DNA from: PALSA-693 sp963729695
GTDB lineage: Bacteria > Actinomycetota > Acidimicrobiia > Acidimicrobiales > Palsa-688
NCBI GenBank assembly: GCA_963729695.1
Contig: CAVSOT010000007.1
Location: forward strand, 992,001-1,056,000
Direction: 5' to 3'
Length of the DNA stretch: 64,000 bases
The notes below the pieces were generated by a model. That model made no database searches and was not told where the DNA came from. It worked only from the letters and a program-made list of their open reading frames with translations. Of the stretch, positions 37,966 through 48,544 are shown in pieces (position 1 is the first letter of the stretch; every line of letters starts with the position of its first letter). A program made the translations under genes and the position numbers.

Positions 37966-38446
37966 AGGGCGCAGAGCGACAGATCCAGGGCAGAGCCAGC
38001 GGAGACTGTCGATGAGCTTGACCGGCTGGGCCAATGCACACGCGTGCATTTGCCACTCCGTTGTTCGTGGTCTGATCCGAGGGGAGGGACTCGGTAGTCC
38101 GTTACCGGGATCTGGAGCAACGATGACCCTGCCGACTGGGCCCGCCACAGCGAAACCGGAACTGTTGATCACCCCGGTACCAGCGGCGGTGGTGCGCTCC
38201 GAACCCGAGCCCGTCGTAAAGGACCGACCGGCACCCGGTTGCCCTTGACCGGCGAAGGTGCAGACTGACAGCTACTGCGTGTCGCGCCAGCCGATTGGCG
38301 CTCGATCTAGACCCCGTCGCGGCGTCCTCCGTTGCCGGGTGCCGGGCCGGCCGGGCCGCGTCGACTGGCAGTGGCCTAAAGTGTTGCTCCACCGGTAGGC
38401 GGTGAGGTGATCCACCTCTATCTCGCGGTCAGCGGGAGCTCCTCGG

Positions 38447-38644
38447 TCAGCCGGTCTGGGTGTACCGCTCGAAACTGTCCGGGTCGGGTGGGAGGAGCGC
38501 CTTGCCCCCGGCGACGGCAAGGCCGACGACTTCGCGGCCGCCGTCGTCGCCCTGGGTGAGAGCCCAGACGACAATGGGGTACGTGCCCTGCGTGGTCTCC
38601 ATCTTGGCGCCGTGCAGAGCGGGCACGATCTGCAGAATCTTCAT
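38447..38644 (-). CDS. Small protein, unknown
   Basis: A 65-residue frame: MKILQIVPALHGAKMETTQG, TYPIVVWALTQGDDGGREVV, GLAVAGGKALLPPD. It looks like a short beta-rich domain; the start and composition are good and the family is unknown to me. Confidence 0.5.
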   Translation of the reverse strand: MKILQIVPALHGAKMETTQGTYPIVVWALTQGDDGGREVVGLAVAGGKALLPPDPDSFERYTQTG

Positions 38645-39761
38645 AGCCACCACGGTAAGGGCCGCGGGCCGTGGCGGTGATGGTAGACGGGCACGGCCCG
38701 ATGTCGGGCTGTGTCCGCTCACGACCGCCCCGTGCCGAGCGCTCACGAACCATGCCCGTGCGGCCCGATCGCGTCAGCGCTTGGTTGTGCGCTGGCCTGT
38801 CGCGTGCCCTCCGACCAGACCGGTTCGCGGTCTGGTCAGGCGGCCAGTTCCCGGTCTGAGCAGGCTGCCGGTTTGTCCCTGGTGGCACCGACCCGAGCAC
38901 CGGGCCTGATGGGACACGCCGGTTCCTCTAGGACCTTCCCGTCGGTCACAGCGGTTCACGTCGAAGCGGGCAAGGCGACGGGTATTGTCGCCCTCGGGCG
39001 GCGCGCCGGCGAGCACGATGGCGCGCAGCTGCTTGTGTCCCCGCCGCCCGTCTTCACGCTCCCGCCGCCGCTCTCGGTCGCCCGCCAGTTTTGGATGCCG
39101 GCAAGCGTTGGACGGTAGACGATTCAACTGGTCCCGAAAGCGCTGCTCGACGTGGCGTACCAGGTCGCCGTCTGATACCCGAGGCGTCCTCGGCCCTGGC
39201 CCGGCACACGAACTCGACCACCTCGACGGAGGCCTTCAGCACCCTTTGCGTCCCCGCTCGCCCTGAGTGAGCCCGGCGATGTCCCGAGCTTGGAAGGCCA
39301 GCCGCAGCCTGGAGAACGTCTGTCGGCTCACCCGAAGCTCTCGCCCTGGGCTCAGGCTCGCAGCATCACCTAGCCGACCTGGGGACGGTCATCGGCGTCG
39401 AAGAGCACCGGGTGCGGAACGGCTCGGCGGGCACGGCGCCGCCCGGTGATGGAGGGCTCCCTGCGCCCGCCGCGCTTGACGCTTCTCTGCGATGGGCCTG
39501 TCCGTGACGGTAATCACCCCGCCTCGTATGTCACGCCTTGCCCGTCGCTCAGGTCCACTCCACCGTCTGCGTACTCCATGACGGGCCGGAGTTTCTGACC
39601 GCTCCCGGGCGGATCGGCCCGTCTCATCTCGGACGCGACTAGGGACGTGACCCGCTGGCCGGGGCGCCACCGCCGCCGGGGCTTTCGGGGTCCGGTCCCT
39701 GTTGGGGCGGTCTTGGCGTTTGTGAAGCTGAGGTAGCGGTTGATCGACGTCAGGTGCTCGC
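38645..39761. other. Stretch of about 1.1 kb without a firm gene
   Basis: Several minus-strand frames are open (for example about 39514-39801, MLVRGRSRPAQPLSEHLTSI). None has a recognisable domain, and base composition is uniform. It may hold a decayed gene. Confidence 0.35.
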
Positions 39762-40004
39762 TCAGCGGCTGGGCCGGGCGGGAACGTCCTCGGACCAGCA
39801 TTGGTGGTGGGCCATGTCCAGGCAGAGCCAGCCGAGCTGGCGGCGCAGGTTGTTGATGGCCCCGAGCAGCTCGTTGGCCCGCTTGGGGTTGGTGCGGCGT
39901 CGGAGGCGCCCTTCGTCGTCGAACAGAAGGCGCTCCAGATGGTTCACCTGCGCGATGGCGGCAACCTTGTCGGACCCGGACAGCACCATCGGGGACCGGA
40001 CCAT
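39762..40004 (-). CDS. Small basic helical protein, unknown
   Basis: About 80 residues: MVLSGSDKVAAIAQVNHLER, LLFDDEGRLRRRTNPKRANE, LLGAINNLRRQLGWLCLDMA. Amphipathic helices and a natural composition favour a real gene. Starts at 40004 or 39989 are both possible. No domain is recognised. Confidence 0.45.
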   Translation of the reverse strand: MVRSPMVLSGSDKVAAIAQVNHLERLLFDDEGRLRRRTNPKRANELLGAINNLRRQLGWLCLDMAHHQCWSEDVPARPSR

Positions 40005-40529
40005 CCCTCTCGAGGTGTTCTCGGTCGGAAATGGCGGTCTTGCACCCGGCGGGGCTGGCATCGCGGTAACGAGTCTATTTGGGGCGTATGCATACAACGC
40101 GGCATGGCGACAAGGGCCGTGACCTGGGGATCTCCGAAGTGTGAGGTGACCGCACGGAGGCCCTCCGCCAGGACCACTGCTGGAGCGCGCCGGTGACACC
40201 CTGCGCCGACCGAGGACATGAGCCTTGCACGGCGCCGACTGGTGGGGCCTGTCTCTCGGTGGTTTCATCACCAAGGAGATCCGCCGCGTTCTTGAATGAT
40301 GTCGTGGTAGCTCTGGGACACCGCCGAACGCGCCCGATCATCCGTCCGATCTGCGGCGTTGCCGGCAGCGCCGGCCAGCAGCACCAGGGCGTCCGTGCCG
40401 GCTTTGGAGCGGACGTTGGGGATGATCCAGGAGAGCGCGGGCGGAGTGCGCCCTCCACTGGCGGCACGCGGCGGTGCATTCGCTGATGAGATGGAGGTCG
40501 GGCCTGACCCCCGGTTGTAGCCTCCGCCC

Positions 40530-41651
40530 ATGCGGATCTTGTTCGTTCCGACGTTTACCAATGGCCGCGTCAGGGGCGAGGTCGATGCTGCCAGTGACGC
40601 GGTGGGCTACGGGATCACCGCCGCCGCGGTGCTGGTCGAACAGTTGGGTGTTCTCGGGCATGCTGTTGACACCATCGACATTGCTGCGAGCGATCGGCAG
40701 CGCTGGTACGGCGAGTGCCTGGAGACGATCGCGGCCCGCCTCCGCTCGGGTCGCTACGACGTCATCTTCTGCTTCCACTCGTTCTGGCCTTTCGCGTCCG
40801 AGGTTCGAAGGATCGTTGACGACGCCCGGCGATCCGTTCCGATAGTCGCCTACAACCATGGGAGCCACTGGGACCCGACCGACGCCTTCCGCCAGGAGCG
40901 CTACCCGGCGCTGCGGTGGGCCGATCTGGGCAACCTTCTGGCCGTTGATGCGGTGCTGCTGGTCAGCGACTACATGCGGGCGACGTTGCTGCGCGAGGTC
41001 GGTGGCGCCAGCGCGGAGGCAGCCGCCCAGCTGGCCGCCAGGCTGTGGGTGGTGGGCCTACCCATCGACACCGGGTTGTTGGACGCCTGCGCAACGGAGA
41101 AGGAGCAAGCGCCCACGGTTGTTTTCAACCATTCCTTCTCGGAGGGTAAGCGGCCCGGGGCCTTCCTCGAGGTGGCGGAGGAAGTCCTCGAACGTCGGCC
41201 GGCGCGCATCGTAATTACCCGTGGGGCGCCGGTGGACTCGCCCCATCGTGGCCGCCTGTCCCGGCTGGCGGAACGGTTCGGCTCCCGCGTCACCGTCGGC
41301 GAGACCCTCGCCATACCAGACTACTTCCGGGCCCTGTGGGGCTCGCACGTGCAGGTGAGCACCGCCACTCATGAGAGCCTGGGGATCGCCACCCTGGAGG
41401 CCATGTACGCCCGCAACTACTGCCTGCTACCCGACCTGGGGGCCTACCCCGAGGTGGTGGGACCGGTTCGAGAAGCGCTCTACGATCCGAAGGAAGAGCG
41501 CCTCGCCGATCGAATCGTCGGGGCGCTCGACGACCCGGAGGGGCGTGTCGGCGTGGCCGATCGGCTCGCGGAGCGGGCCGGCCGCTACCGCCCAGACGTC
41601 ATCGGGCGCGAGGTGGAGAAGGTCCTCCAGTCGGTGTGCCTCGGCCCGTGA
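40530..41651 (+). CDS. GT-B fold glycosyltransferase
   Basis: A 373-residue predicted glycosyltransferase. The N-terminal Rossmann part starts MRILFVPTFTNGRVRGEVDA, with DVIFCFHSFWPF. The C-terminal donor-binding part has VVFNHSFSEGKRPGAFLEVA and the family 4-like acidic signature THESLGIATLEAMYARNYCLL followed by YPEVVG. It precedes an FkbM methyltransferase on the same strand with a 360-bp gap. Both may decorate a surface glycan; sugar and acceptor are unknown. Confidence 0.78.
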   Translation: MRILFVPTFTNGRVRGEVDAASDAVGYGITAAAVLVEQLGVLGHAVDTIDIAASDRQRWYGECLETIAARLRSGRYDVIFCFHSFWPFASEVRRIVDDARRSVPIVAYNHGSHWDPTDAFRQERYPALRWADLGNLLAVDAVLLVSDYMRATLLREVGGASAEAAAQLAARLWVVGLPIDTGLLDACATEKEQAPTVVFNHSFSEGKRPGAFLEVAEEVLERRPARIVITRGAPVDSPHRGRLSRLAERFGSRVTVGETLAIPDYFRALWGSHVQVSTATHESLGIATLEAMYARNYCLLPDLGAYPEVVGPVREALYDPKEERLADRIVGALDDPEGRVGVADRLAERAGRYRPDVIGREVEKVLQSVCLGP

Positions 41652-42012
41652 TCCTCGCCCCTACACGGGCCCCCAGAACGCTCGAACAGTTATGGGCACC
41701 GTTCACCACCGGTCTGGCTTCGTTCCCCCCTCCCATACGCCTCGACAGGAGGGCCGCCGGCCTCTCCGACCCTGTCCCGTTCGGTCAGATCACCGGCGAC
41801 GTCGGTCCCTGTGCCCAGCCGTATCCGCCTGACGGGTGGAGGCCAGGCCCGATCTGGGCCCCGGGGCCGACCCGACACCTCTACGACCACCCAGATGTCG
41901 TCGGGAGGCTCGGGCGTTGGGGGCGAGCCGGCGCTAGCGGCACGCCCGACTCGACGGCGGCGGCCTGCTGCGGCGAAGGGGGTGCCGCCTGGAGCGGTGC
42001 GGGAGCCGACAC
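41652..42012. other. Gap between glycosyltransferase and methyltransferase
   Basis: I see no gene here. It is Pro/Arg-rich in every frame and shows no strong hairpin. Confidence 0.4.
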
Positions 42013-43044
42013 ATGAGCCGTGATCCGTTCGTGTCGTACGCGCAGAACCGGGAGGATGTGGTACTGGCCCGGGCGCTACGCCCCGACGACCGGCGGGGCT
42101 TCTGGGTGGACGTCGGTGCCGGTGATCCCATATTGGATTCGGTCACTGCGGCCTTCGCCGAGCGGGGATGGCGGGGCGTGAACGTGGAACCGCTCCCCCG
42201 CGAACACCAACGGCTGTGCGCGGCACGGCCCGCTGACACGAATCTGCGGGTGGCGCTCGGGGCCAGGGCCGGGCTGGGGGAGCTGTTCGTGGAGCCGACC
42301 GAGAAGCCGCCGGGGCCGGACCCCGATGCTCCCATCGACCGGGGCGCCTCCACCATGGTGGCCGAGCTGGCGGCGCGCTACCGGGTCGACGGCCAGGAGT
42401 TCACTCCAATCGAGGTGCCCATCTCGACGCTGGCGCAGGTCGTGGCCGACCACGTTCGGGAACCCGTCGACTTCCTCAAGGTGGACGTCGAGGGTTTCGA
42501 GGCAGAGGTGCTGGCCGGGGCCGACTGGTCCAGGTTCCGCCCCCGGGTCGTGGTCATGGAGGCCACCGTGCCAAAGTCCGACGAACCGGCCCACCAGGCC
42601 TGGGAGCCGATGCTCGTCGAAGCCGGTTACCGGTTCGCCATGTTCGACGGCCTGAATCGCTTCTATGCGCACGCTGACGAGCCCGCGCTGCTGTCGGCGC
42701 TCGCCATCCCCGCCAACGTGTTCGACGATTTCGTCCCGTACGCCTGGACGCACCAGGTCGACCAGGCACAACAGCGGGCGTACCGCCTGGGGCACGCGCT
42801 CACCGAGGCGCAACAAGAGCTCGACCAGCTTCACGAGGATGTGACCGGCGCCCGCGCAGCCGCCCGATACCACCGCCACCAGGCTGCCGTCGCCGCCGAC
42901 AGTACCGCCCGAGCGCTAGCAGAGGCTCGCCGGGTTCGCGCAGAACTGGACGCGCTGAAGGCCACCCGCACCGTCAAGTGCACCGCGTCGCTGCGAAATG
43001 TCTACGCCACCCTGCGTCGCGTGTTGAGCGATCTCGCACAGTGA
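42013..43044 (+). CDS. FkbM-family methyltransferase with C-terminal coiled coil
   Basis: A 343-residue SAM-dependent methyltransferase. The nucleotide motif is FWVDVGAGDPILDSVTAAF, the next acidic strand is RGVNVEPLPREHQRLC, and FLKVDVEGFEAEVLAGADW is the FkbM hallmark. FRPRVVVMEATVP follows. After residue 250 comes a long helical tail (AQQRAYRLGHALTEAQQELDQLHEDV) of the sort seen in surface-polysaccharide FkbM enzymes. It probably O-methylates a sugar. A terminator lies 270 bases downstream. Confidence 0.87.
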   Translation: MSRDPFVSYAQNREDVVLARALRPDDRRGFWVDVGAGDPILDSVTAAFAERGWRGVNVEPLPREHQRLCAARPADTNLRVALGARAGLGELFVEPTEKPPGPDPDAPIDRGASTMVAELAARYRVDGQEFTPIEVPISTLAQVVADHVREPVDFLKVDVEGFEAEVLAGADWSRFRPRVVVMEATVPKSDEPAHQAWEPMLVEAGYRFAMFDGLNRFYAHADEPALLSALAIPANVFDDFVPYAWTHQVDQAQQRAYRLGHALTEAQQELDQLHEDVTGARAAARYHRHQAAVAADSTARALAEARRVRAELDALKATRTVKCTASLRNVYATLRRVLSDLAQ

Positions 43045-43310
43045 GACCGGCTGCGCCCGAAGGGGAGCACAACAGATGGAACCCTGCAGCTGAACCTCCG
43101 TTGGCTGGGCTCGCACTGTGAAGGTGTACCCGCTGCGGTCGCGTTCCCCGCAACTGCCAGCGTTCGCCTGTTCTCGAAGGAAACCTGGTGACGTCGTTGC
43201 GAAAAGCGGAATCGCCTTTGAGATCGTCAGGGACAGGAAATCGCAACCACCGACCCTGGGGGTGTTAGGCGCGGGACGATGACGGGCCATAAAGAAGCCA
43301 TTAACGACAG

Positions 43311-43339
43311 AAAGGCGACGCTAGAAGGTCGCCTTTTTT
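43311..43339 (+). terminator. Rho-independent terminator
   Basis: AAGGCGAC pairs with GTCGCCTT across an eight-base loop, and the stem runs into six T. This is the most typical intrinsic terminator in the window and closes the glycosyltransferase/FkbM unit. Confidence 0.9.
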
Positions 43340-43857
43340 GTCTGTAAAAGGCTCAAATTTGCAGCGGAAAGAGATGGGGCGCTTCCCCGAAACTCACCCC
43401 GGACATTGACGGAATCTGGGCCCGTCGTCGACTTCGGCCTCTTCATGGTGGCGCTGACCGCGATCACGCTCTACCTCCACCCGGCCCCGGCCCGAACGGA
43501 ACACGATGCCCTGCTCGTATTGGCGGATGACGCCGGAACCCGAACATGTCGGGCCTTCCTTCCTGCGGCGCGCGGTAGGCGCCAGCAATGTGATCCCGGG
43601 TGACGCGTCGGATGCGGGTGTGTTCCTATCGCCTCGGCTCCCGCCGCCAAGGCTGACCCGGTGAGCCGGTGCTCTGGGATGGCGGGAGCGGTAACGTTGT
43701 CGGCGAGAGGCTCGATGCCTCGGCCTTGGGCGCCCGTTCGATCCAGTCCCCGTTGACGCTCTCCCTGGTGAAGTCAAGGAGGCAGGTGATGGACGGTCAG
43801 GGTGGTGCGGTGATCTGGAGGTCGCCGCCTGGTTTGAGCTGGACTGGAGGCGCCTGA
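43340..43857. other. Upstream region of the first GAF-ANTAR pair
   Basis: No gene is supported here. The stretch must contain the promoter for the GAF-ANTAR genes. Confidence 0.4.
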
Positions 43858-44550
43858 ATGGCCGGCGACCGACTGCGGCGCATCTTGGCCGAGCTGCCGG
43901 CCGGTGAGGACGGCCGGTCCTCGGCTCGTCTATGTGAGGTGAGCGCCGGGATCGTCGGAGTGAGCGGGGCGGGGATAATGTTGATGTCGGGCGACGTGCC
44001 CCAGGGGTCGGTGTGCTCCACCGACGAGGTCAGCGCGCTGATCGAGGACTTGCAGTACGGGCTGGGCGAGGGGCCGTGTGTGGACGCCTTCCACCAGGAC
44101 CGGGTGGTGGCCGAACCCGACCTGGCCGCTCCGGCCACCACCCGGTGGTTCGGATTTACGCCACCGGCGGTCGAGGCGGGCGTGCGGGCCGTGTTCGGGT
44201 TCCCCCTGCGGGTGGGCACGGTCCGCCTCGGCGCCCTCAACCTGTACCGGCACCGGCCGGGACCCCTCAGCGACGACCAGCACGCCGATGCGCTGGTGAT
44301 GGCCGACGTGGCCGCCCGCTGGGTGCTGGAGGTGCAGGCCCACGCGCCTGCAGGCGTCCTGGCCGACGAGTTGGAAGTGGGCGCCGACTTCCACTTCGTG
44401 GTGCAGAACGCGGCTGGGATGGTGTCGGTGCAGCTCGGGGTGAGCGTGACCGAAGCGCTCATCCGCCTGCGGGCCTACGCCTTTGGCCACGACCGCCTGC
44501 TCGGCGACGTCGCCCGAGAGGTCGTGGCCCACACGCTGCGCCTCGACTGA
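43858..44550 (+). CDS. GAF-ANTAR regulator, short type (pair 1)
   Basis: A 230-residue protein with a GAF sensor (residues about 10-150: SAGIVGVSGAGIMLMSGD, YGLGEGPCVDAFHQDRVV, VRAVFGFPLRVGTVRLGALN). An ANTAR RNA-binding region is at the end (VQNAAGMVSVQLGVSVTEAL, RLRAYAFGHDRLL, VAREVVAHTLRLD). ANTAR proteins bind paired hairpins in nascent mRNA and prevent termination. It is closely related to the minus-strand gene at 51.8-52.5 kb and sits 115 bp before a second GAF-ANTAR gene. Confidence 0.88.
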   Translation: MAGDRLRRILAELPAGEDGRSSARLCEVSAGIVGVSGAGIMLMSGDVPQGSVCSTDEVSALIEDLQYGLGEGPCVDAFHQDRVVAEPDLAAPATTRWFGFTPPAVEAGVRAVFGFPLRVGTVRLGALNLYRHRPGPLSDDQHADALVMADVAARWVLEVQAHAPAGVLADELEVGADFHFVVQNAAGMVSVQLGVSVTEALIRLRAYAFGHDRLLGDVAREVVAHTLRLD

Positions 44551-44665
44551 CAGGACTTCTGGTACCAAACCTGGGGGGAGTATCATCAGAGTCCATCCGG
44601 CTTCGAGCGGGCGCCCAGCGACCGGGACCCTGTCGCCTCCGGCGTTTTGAGTAGGGAGGTGGGCG

Positions 44666-45400
44666 ATGTCTCGAGAGGAGTCCCTGGTCCGGTCCCTGGT
44701 GGAGATGGCCGACACCCTTGTCGACGATTACGACGTGGTCGACTTGTTGACCGGCCTGGCCGACCGGTGCGTGGACCTGCTCGGCGTCGCCGCCGCCGGC
44801 GTGATGCTGGCCTCCCCCGATGGTGAGCTGCGCCTGGTGGCCTCGTCAAGCGAAGCAATGCGCGTGCTGGAGGTCTTCGAGCTGCAAACCCAAGAAGGGC
44901 CCTGCTTGGACGCCTACCGCACTGGCGAGCGGGTCGAGCACGAGCACCTACGCGCCGGCGCAGGGCGCTGGCCGCGGTTTGCCACCGTCGCGCTGGAGGC
45001 GGGCTTCCGCTCCGTGTTCGCGTTGCCGCTGCGGCTGCGGGACAAGACGATCGGCGCCATGAACCTATTCCACGCCGAGCAGAGCCCGATGGACGAACGC
45101 GACGTGATCGTGGCCCGCGCCTTCGCCGATCTGGCCGCCATCAGCGTCCTGCAGCACCGTGCCGCGACCGAGACCCAACGCATCAACGAGCAGCTCGCCG
45201 GGGCGCTGTCCAGCCGGGTCGTGATCGAACAAGCCAAAGGCATCATCTCCGAACGTGACGGCGTCGACCTGGCCGAGGCGTTCAACCAGCTACGCAACCA
45301 CGCTCGCAAGAACAACCTGCGCCTCACCGCCGTCGCCCAAGCCGCCATCGCCGGCACCCTCTTAGCTCCAAAAGACAGCCATCGCCGACTTGCCCCCTAG
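44666..45400 (+). CDS. GAF-ANTAR regulator, long type (pair 1)
   Basis: A 244-residue protein. The GAF domain spans about residues 20-165 (DDYDVVDLLTGLADRCVDLL, VFELQTQEGPCLDAYRTGER, SVFALPLRLRDKTIGAMNLF). The ANTAR domain is canonical: LAGALSSRVVIEQAKGIISE then GVDLAEAFNQLRNHARKNNLRL. The ATG at 44666 follows GGGAGGTGGGCG. It is related to the gene at 52.7-53.5 kb. Ligand and RNA targets are unknown. Confidence 0.9.
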   Translation: MSREESLVRSLVEMADTLVDDYDVVDLLTGLADRCVDLLGVAAAGVMLASPDGELRLVASSSEAMRVLEVFELQTQEGPCLDAYRTGERVEHEHLRAGAGRWPRFATVALEAGFRSVFALPLRLRDKTIGAMNLFHAEQSPMDERDVIVARAFADLAAISVLQHRAATETQRINEQLAGALSSRVVIEQAKGIISERDGVDLAEAFNQLRNHARKNNLRLTAVAQAAIAGTLLAPKDSHRRLAP

Positions 45401-46147
45401 CACGCGGCGCGCGCCGGCCCGACGCGCCCTTGAAGTGCCGCACCGGGTACAGCAACTCCGGCAAGCACCCTCCCTCAGGGGTAAGCGTCTCCCGACCGGC
45501 GGTAGGTGATAGGTAGCGAGCGGCGTGATGGTCTTCACTCGGTCCTGAAACGCGGCAGAGATGTAAGCCGCTCCAGGCAACGATGTGTTGATAAGAGAAG
45601 GACTGAGCTCCCCTCCTCGGTGGACGCATATTCCCGACTTCTTTCGGGGTCGGCTCATCGGGATCGATCCCGCAGTTGCGTAAATCTCGGCGCACCCGAC
45701 CACAACACCTCGCTGTCTACTGTCTCCGACGGGTCCGCCATGACCCCAGCTCCGCCCGAGCCGCGGAATCGAGCAAGCCCGGCTCAAGGAGGGGCGGGCA
45801 CCCGACAGTTCGTTAATTCCAACGCAATAGCGGTTACTGACCTGCTGACAGCTCGACGACCAGGCCAGCCTGGCTAGCTAGGGGCTTGCTCCGGCAGGCA
45901 CACGGTCGCGATCATGTCGCCGCGTGGGAGCCGGGGGGCCGGCGATTACGCTCGTGGACCGTGCCCCGCCGCGAACACGACCACCGTGCGCCCGATCCCG
46001 ATCGAATCGACCACCGGTCGTCGTGGGCGATCGTCGAGTACGCAGCAACCCGACGGTTCAGTGCCCGCGCTCGAAGAGCACGCCTCGCCCCTGCGCCCCC
46101 CGCGCTGCGGCATCCGCATCGGTGACCGTCGGTATCGAAGCCCGCAA
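45401..46147. other. Long gap before the desaturase
   Basis: I see no gene with domain support in these 750 bp. A frame continuous with the desaturase is open from 45914, but its residues are unlike the family and it is probably untranslated. Confidence 0.4.
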
Positions 46148-47161
46148 ATGACCCTCGTATCGAACCGCTCGTCGTGGCAGGAGGCGTTAGCGGTTTACGC
46201 CCAGCCTCGTCTCAGGCGCGGGTTGCTCGACATCATCACCTCCGCAGTGCCGTACCTGGCGCTGTGCGTGGCAATGTACCTATTGCTGCGCGTCTCGCCA
46301 TTGATGGCCGTGGCCCTCGTGATCCCCACGGCCGGATTCCTGGTCCGGGTGTTCGTCGTGTTTCACGACTGCACGCACGATTCGCTGCTTCCCTCCCGGC
46401 GCGCGAACAGATGGGCGGGCAGGGTCCTCGGGCTGCTCGTGCTCACGCCGTTTCGGCCATGGCGCCACGAGCACGCCCGGCACCACGCGACCTCAGGGGA
46501 TCTCGACCGGCGCGGCGAAGGCGACGTCGAGACGTTGACGGTCGCCGAGTATCAGGCCCGTCTGTGGCGGGGTCGGCTTGCCTACCGGCTGTTTCGTCAC
46601 CCGCTGGTGATGTTCGGGCTCGGCCCAGTGTTCGCCATGCTCATCGAACCGCGGCTGGTGCGTCGTGGTACACGATCCCGGCTGCGCAACAGCGTGCTCG
46701 GCACCGACGCCGCGTTGGCCGTCGTCGTCGCCGGGTTGTGCTGGCTCATCGGCTGGGAGGACCTGCTTATCGTGTGGGCACCACCGGCGCTGTTGGCGGG
46801 CTCTGTCGGCATCTGGCTGTTCTACGTCCAGCACCAGTTTGAGAACGTCAACTGGCAGCGCCACGATGAGTGGAGCTATGCCGACGCGGCGCTGCGTGGC
46901 AGCTCGTATCTGAAGCTCCCGAAGCTGGGGCAGTTCTTCACCGCCAACATCGGTTTGCATCATGTCCATCACCTCAACAGTCGGATCCCGAACTACAACC
47001 TGCAGCGCGCCCACGACACCAACGGGGTCTTCGCCGGCGTCCCGACGGTCTCGATCCGAGACGGTCTCCGGGCCGTCAACCTCAAGCTCTGGGATGAAGA
47101 TGCCGGCCAACTCGTGACCTTCACCCAAGCCAACCTCCACCCCCAACGTGTGCTCACGTAA
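46148..47161 (+). CDS. Fatty acid desaturase, membrane di-iron type
   Basis: A 337-residue membrane desaturase that would insert a double bond into acyl chains. All histidine boxes are present: HDCTHDS, HEHARHHAT and HHVHH, with FYVQHQFENVNW as an extra conserved block. Hydrophobic segments lie around IITSAVPYLALCVAMYLLL, MAVALVIPTAGFLVRVFVV and AALAVVVAGLCWLIG. I start it at ATG 46148, where homology begins, not at the upstream in-frame ATG. It could tune membrane fluidity. It is flanked by ANTAR genes on one side and a recombinase on the other. Confidence 0.9.
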   Translation: MTLVSNRSSWQEALAVYAQPRLRRGLLDIITSAVPYLALCVAMYLLLRVSPLMAVALVIPTAGFLVRVFVVFHDCTHDSLLPSRRANRWAGRVLGLLVLTPFRPWRHEHARHHATSGDLDRRGEGDVETLTVAEYQARLWRGRLAYRLFRHPLVMFGLGPVFAMLIEPRLVRRGTRSRLRNSVLGTDAALAVVVAGLCWLIGWEDLLIVWAPPALLAGSVGIWLFYVQHQFENVNWQRHDEWSYADAALRGSSYLKLPKLGQFFTANIGLHHVHHLNSRIPNYNLQRAHDTNGVFAGVPTVSIRDGLRAVNLKLWDEDAGQLVTFTQANLHPQRVLT

Positions 47162-47303
47162 CCCCGCTCAAGCGCCCAACAAGCGCACAGAGTGGTCCGC
47201 CTGATCCGGGAGGGGCGCAAGCCCCGCCCGCCGGCAGCTCCGACGTATCACGAGGGCTCTAGGCCGTTGGAACCATCCCGGCGGAACTGAACGCTGCCGA
47301 CGG

Positions 47304-48215
47304 TCAGCCGCCGGCGACGAAAGCCACGACTACATAGGCGGCGTGGCGGTCGAAGTCCTGACGTCGCCGGTCATACACGGTGGTCGTTCTGGGATCGGAG
47401 TGCCTGGCAGCGACCTGGACCTCCCGCAGTGGTACGCCAGCATCCAGGGCGGCCATGATCAACGCCGCTCGGAGCATGTGCGGATGCACTAGCCCGATCC
47501 CGGCCCGTTTGCCGATCGAGCGGACCCAGCGATGCGCGGTCCGGCGGCCCAGGCGTTCTCCGTCGTGGCGGACCAGGATCGGGCCGCCGCGTCGTTCGCC
47601 TACGGCGAGGTCGATCGTGCGGGCCGTGCGCGGCACCAGAGGGATGAGCGCCGGCTTGTTGCCCTTACCGACGATTCGCAGGACCCGATGCCCCCGCTCG
47701 AAGACCATGTCCTCGACGTTGGCGCCGCATGCTTCGCTGACCCGCAGCCCGTTCAACCCCAGCAGCACGGCCAGGGCGGCGTGGGCGTGGTCGAACCGCT
47801 CGGTGGCGAACAGGAACCGACCCAGCTCTTCACGGTCCAGGCCGCGCCGCTCCGTCGGGTGCACCGTCGGGCGGCGCACGTACTGGGCGGGGTTGGACGA
47901 GATCCGGCCGTCGATGTGCGCGAAGCGGTAGAACCCACAGGCGGTGGACAGACGCCGGTCGATCGTCGAAGGGGCCAGTCCTCGCTCCTCCATCGAGGCT
48001 CGACACAGCTCCAGGTGAACTCGGGGTGCTTCCAATAGAGCCAGGCCATGATCGGCGGCCCACTGGAACAGGTTGCGCAGGTCGTGACGGTAAGCGTCCA
48101 GGGTTCGGCCGCTGTAGCGGGCCAGGAACGCCACCGCCGCCATCTGGGCCTCGGCCAACGGAGACGGCTCGGAGATCCCGGCGATCGTCCGCCCGACTGA
48201 ATCGTCACTGATCAT
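47304..48215 (-). CDS. XerC/XerD-like tyrosine recombinase
   Basis: A 303-residue recombinase. The core-binding part is FLARYSGRTLDAYRHDLRNLFQWAADHG. Catalytic residues are Arg in LNGLRVSEA, Lys in VGKGNKPALIPL, HPHMLRAALIM (His-x-x-x-Arg form), the second His in ARHSDPRTT and the Tyr in TVYDRRR. ATG 48215 has GGAGGGAACC upstream. No neighbouring phage genes or obvious attachment repeats are seen, so it may be a stand-alone or cassette-type recombinase. Confidence 0.88.
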   Translation of the reverse strand: MISDDSVGRTIAGISEPSPLAEAQMAAVAFLARYSGRTLDAYRHDLRNLFQWAADHGLALLEAPRVHLELCRASMEERGLAPSTIDRRLSTACGFYRFAHIDGRISSNPAQYVRRPTVHPTERRGLDREELGRFLFATERFDHAHAALAVLLGLNGLRVSEACGANVEDMVFERGHRVLRIVGKGNKPALIPLVPRTARTIDLAVGERRGGPILVRHDGERLGRRTAHRWVRSIGKRAGIGLVHPHMLRAALIMAALDAGVPLREVQVAARHSDPRTTTVYDRRRQDFDRHAAYVVVAFVAGG

Positions 48216-48544
48216 GGTTCCCTCCTTGTAGGTGGAGAAAACCAGCCAACACCGACCCACAGCCGGAGCCTCGACGCGACCGCTTCCCACTACTCCCGAG
48301 AACTGGATAGCGCCCCAACTGCCAATCGCCGACCCGGCGATTAGTGATAGGTCTGGGCATCAGGGTCGCCGATGTTCGGGGACGTTGGCGCTGGTGTTAT
48401 GGGCGAGGTCTGCCTGTCGAATGGTCACCGCCGACTCGCCAGAGGCGTCGTTCGGCATCATCCGCGGAGATGTTTTCCCGGTCGGACCGTCGGAGCCGAT
48501 CGACGGGGAGCGACGTGGCATCCGGCGCTGGCCTGGCCATCGGC
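48216..48544. other. Intergenic region
   Basis: It holds the promoter side of the recombinase and the downstream end of the CapA gene. No gene or clear terminator is found. Confidence 0.4.
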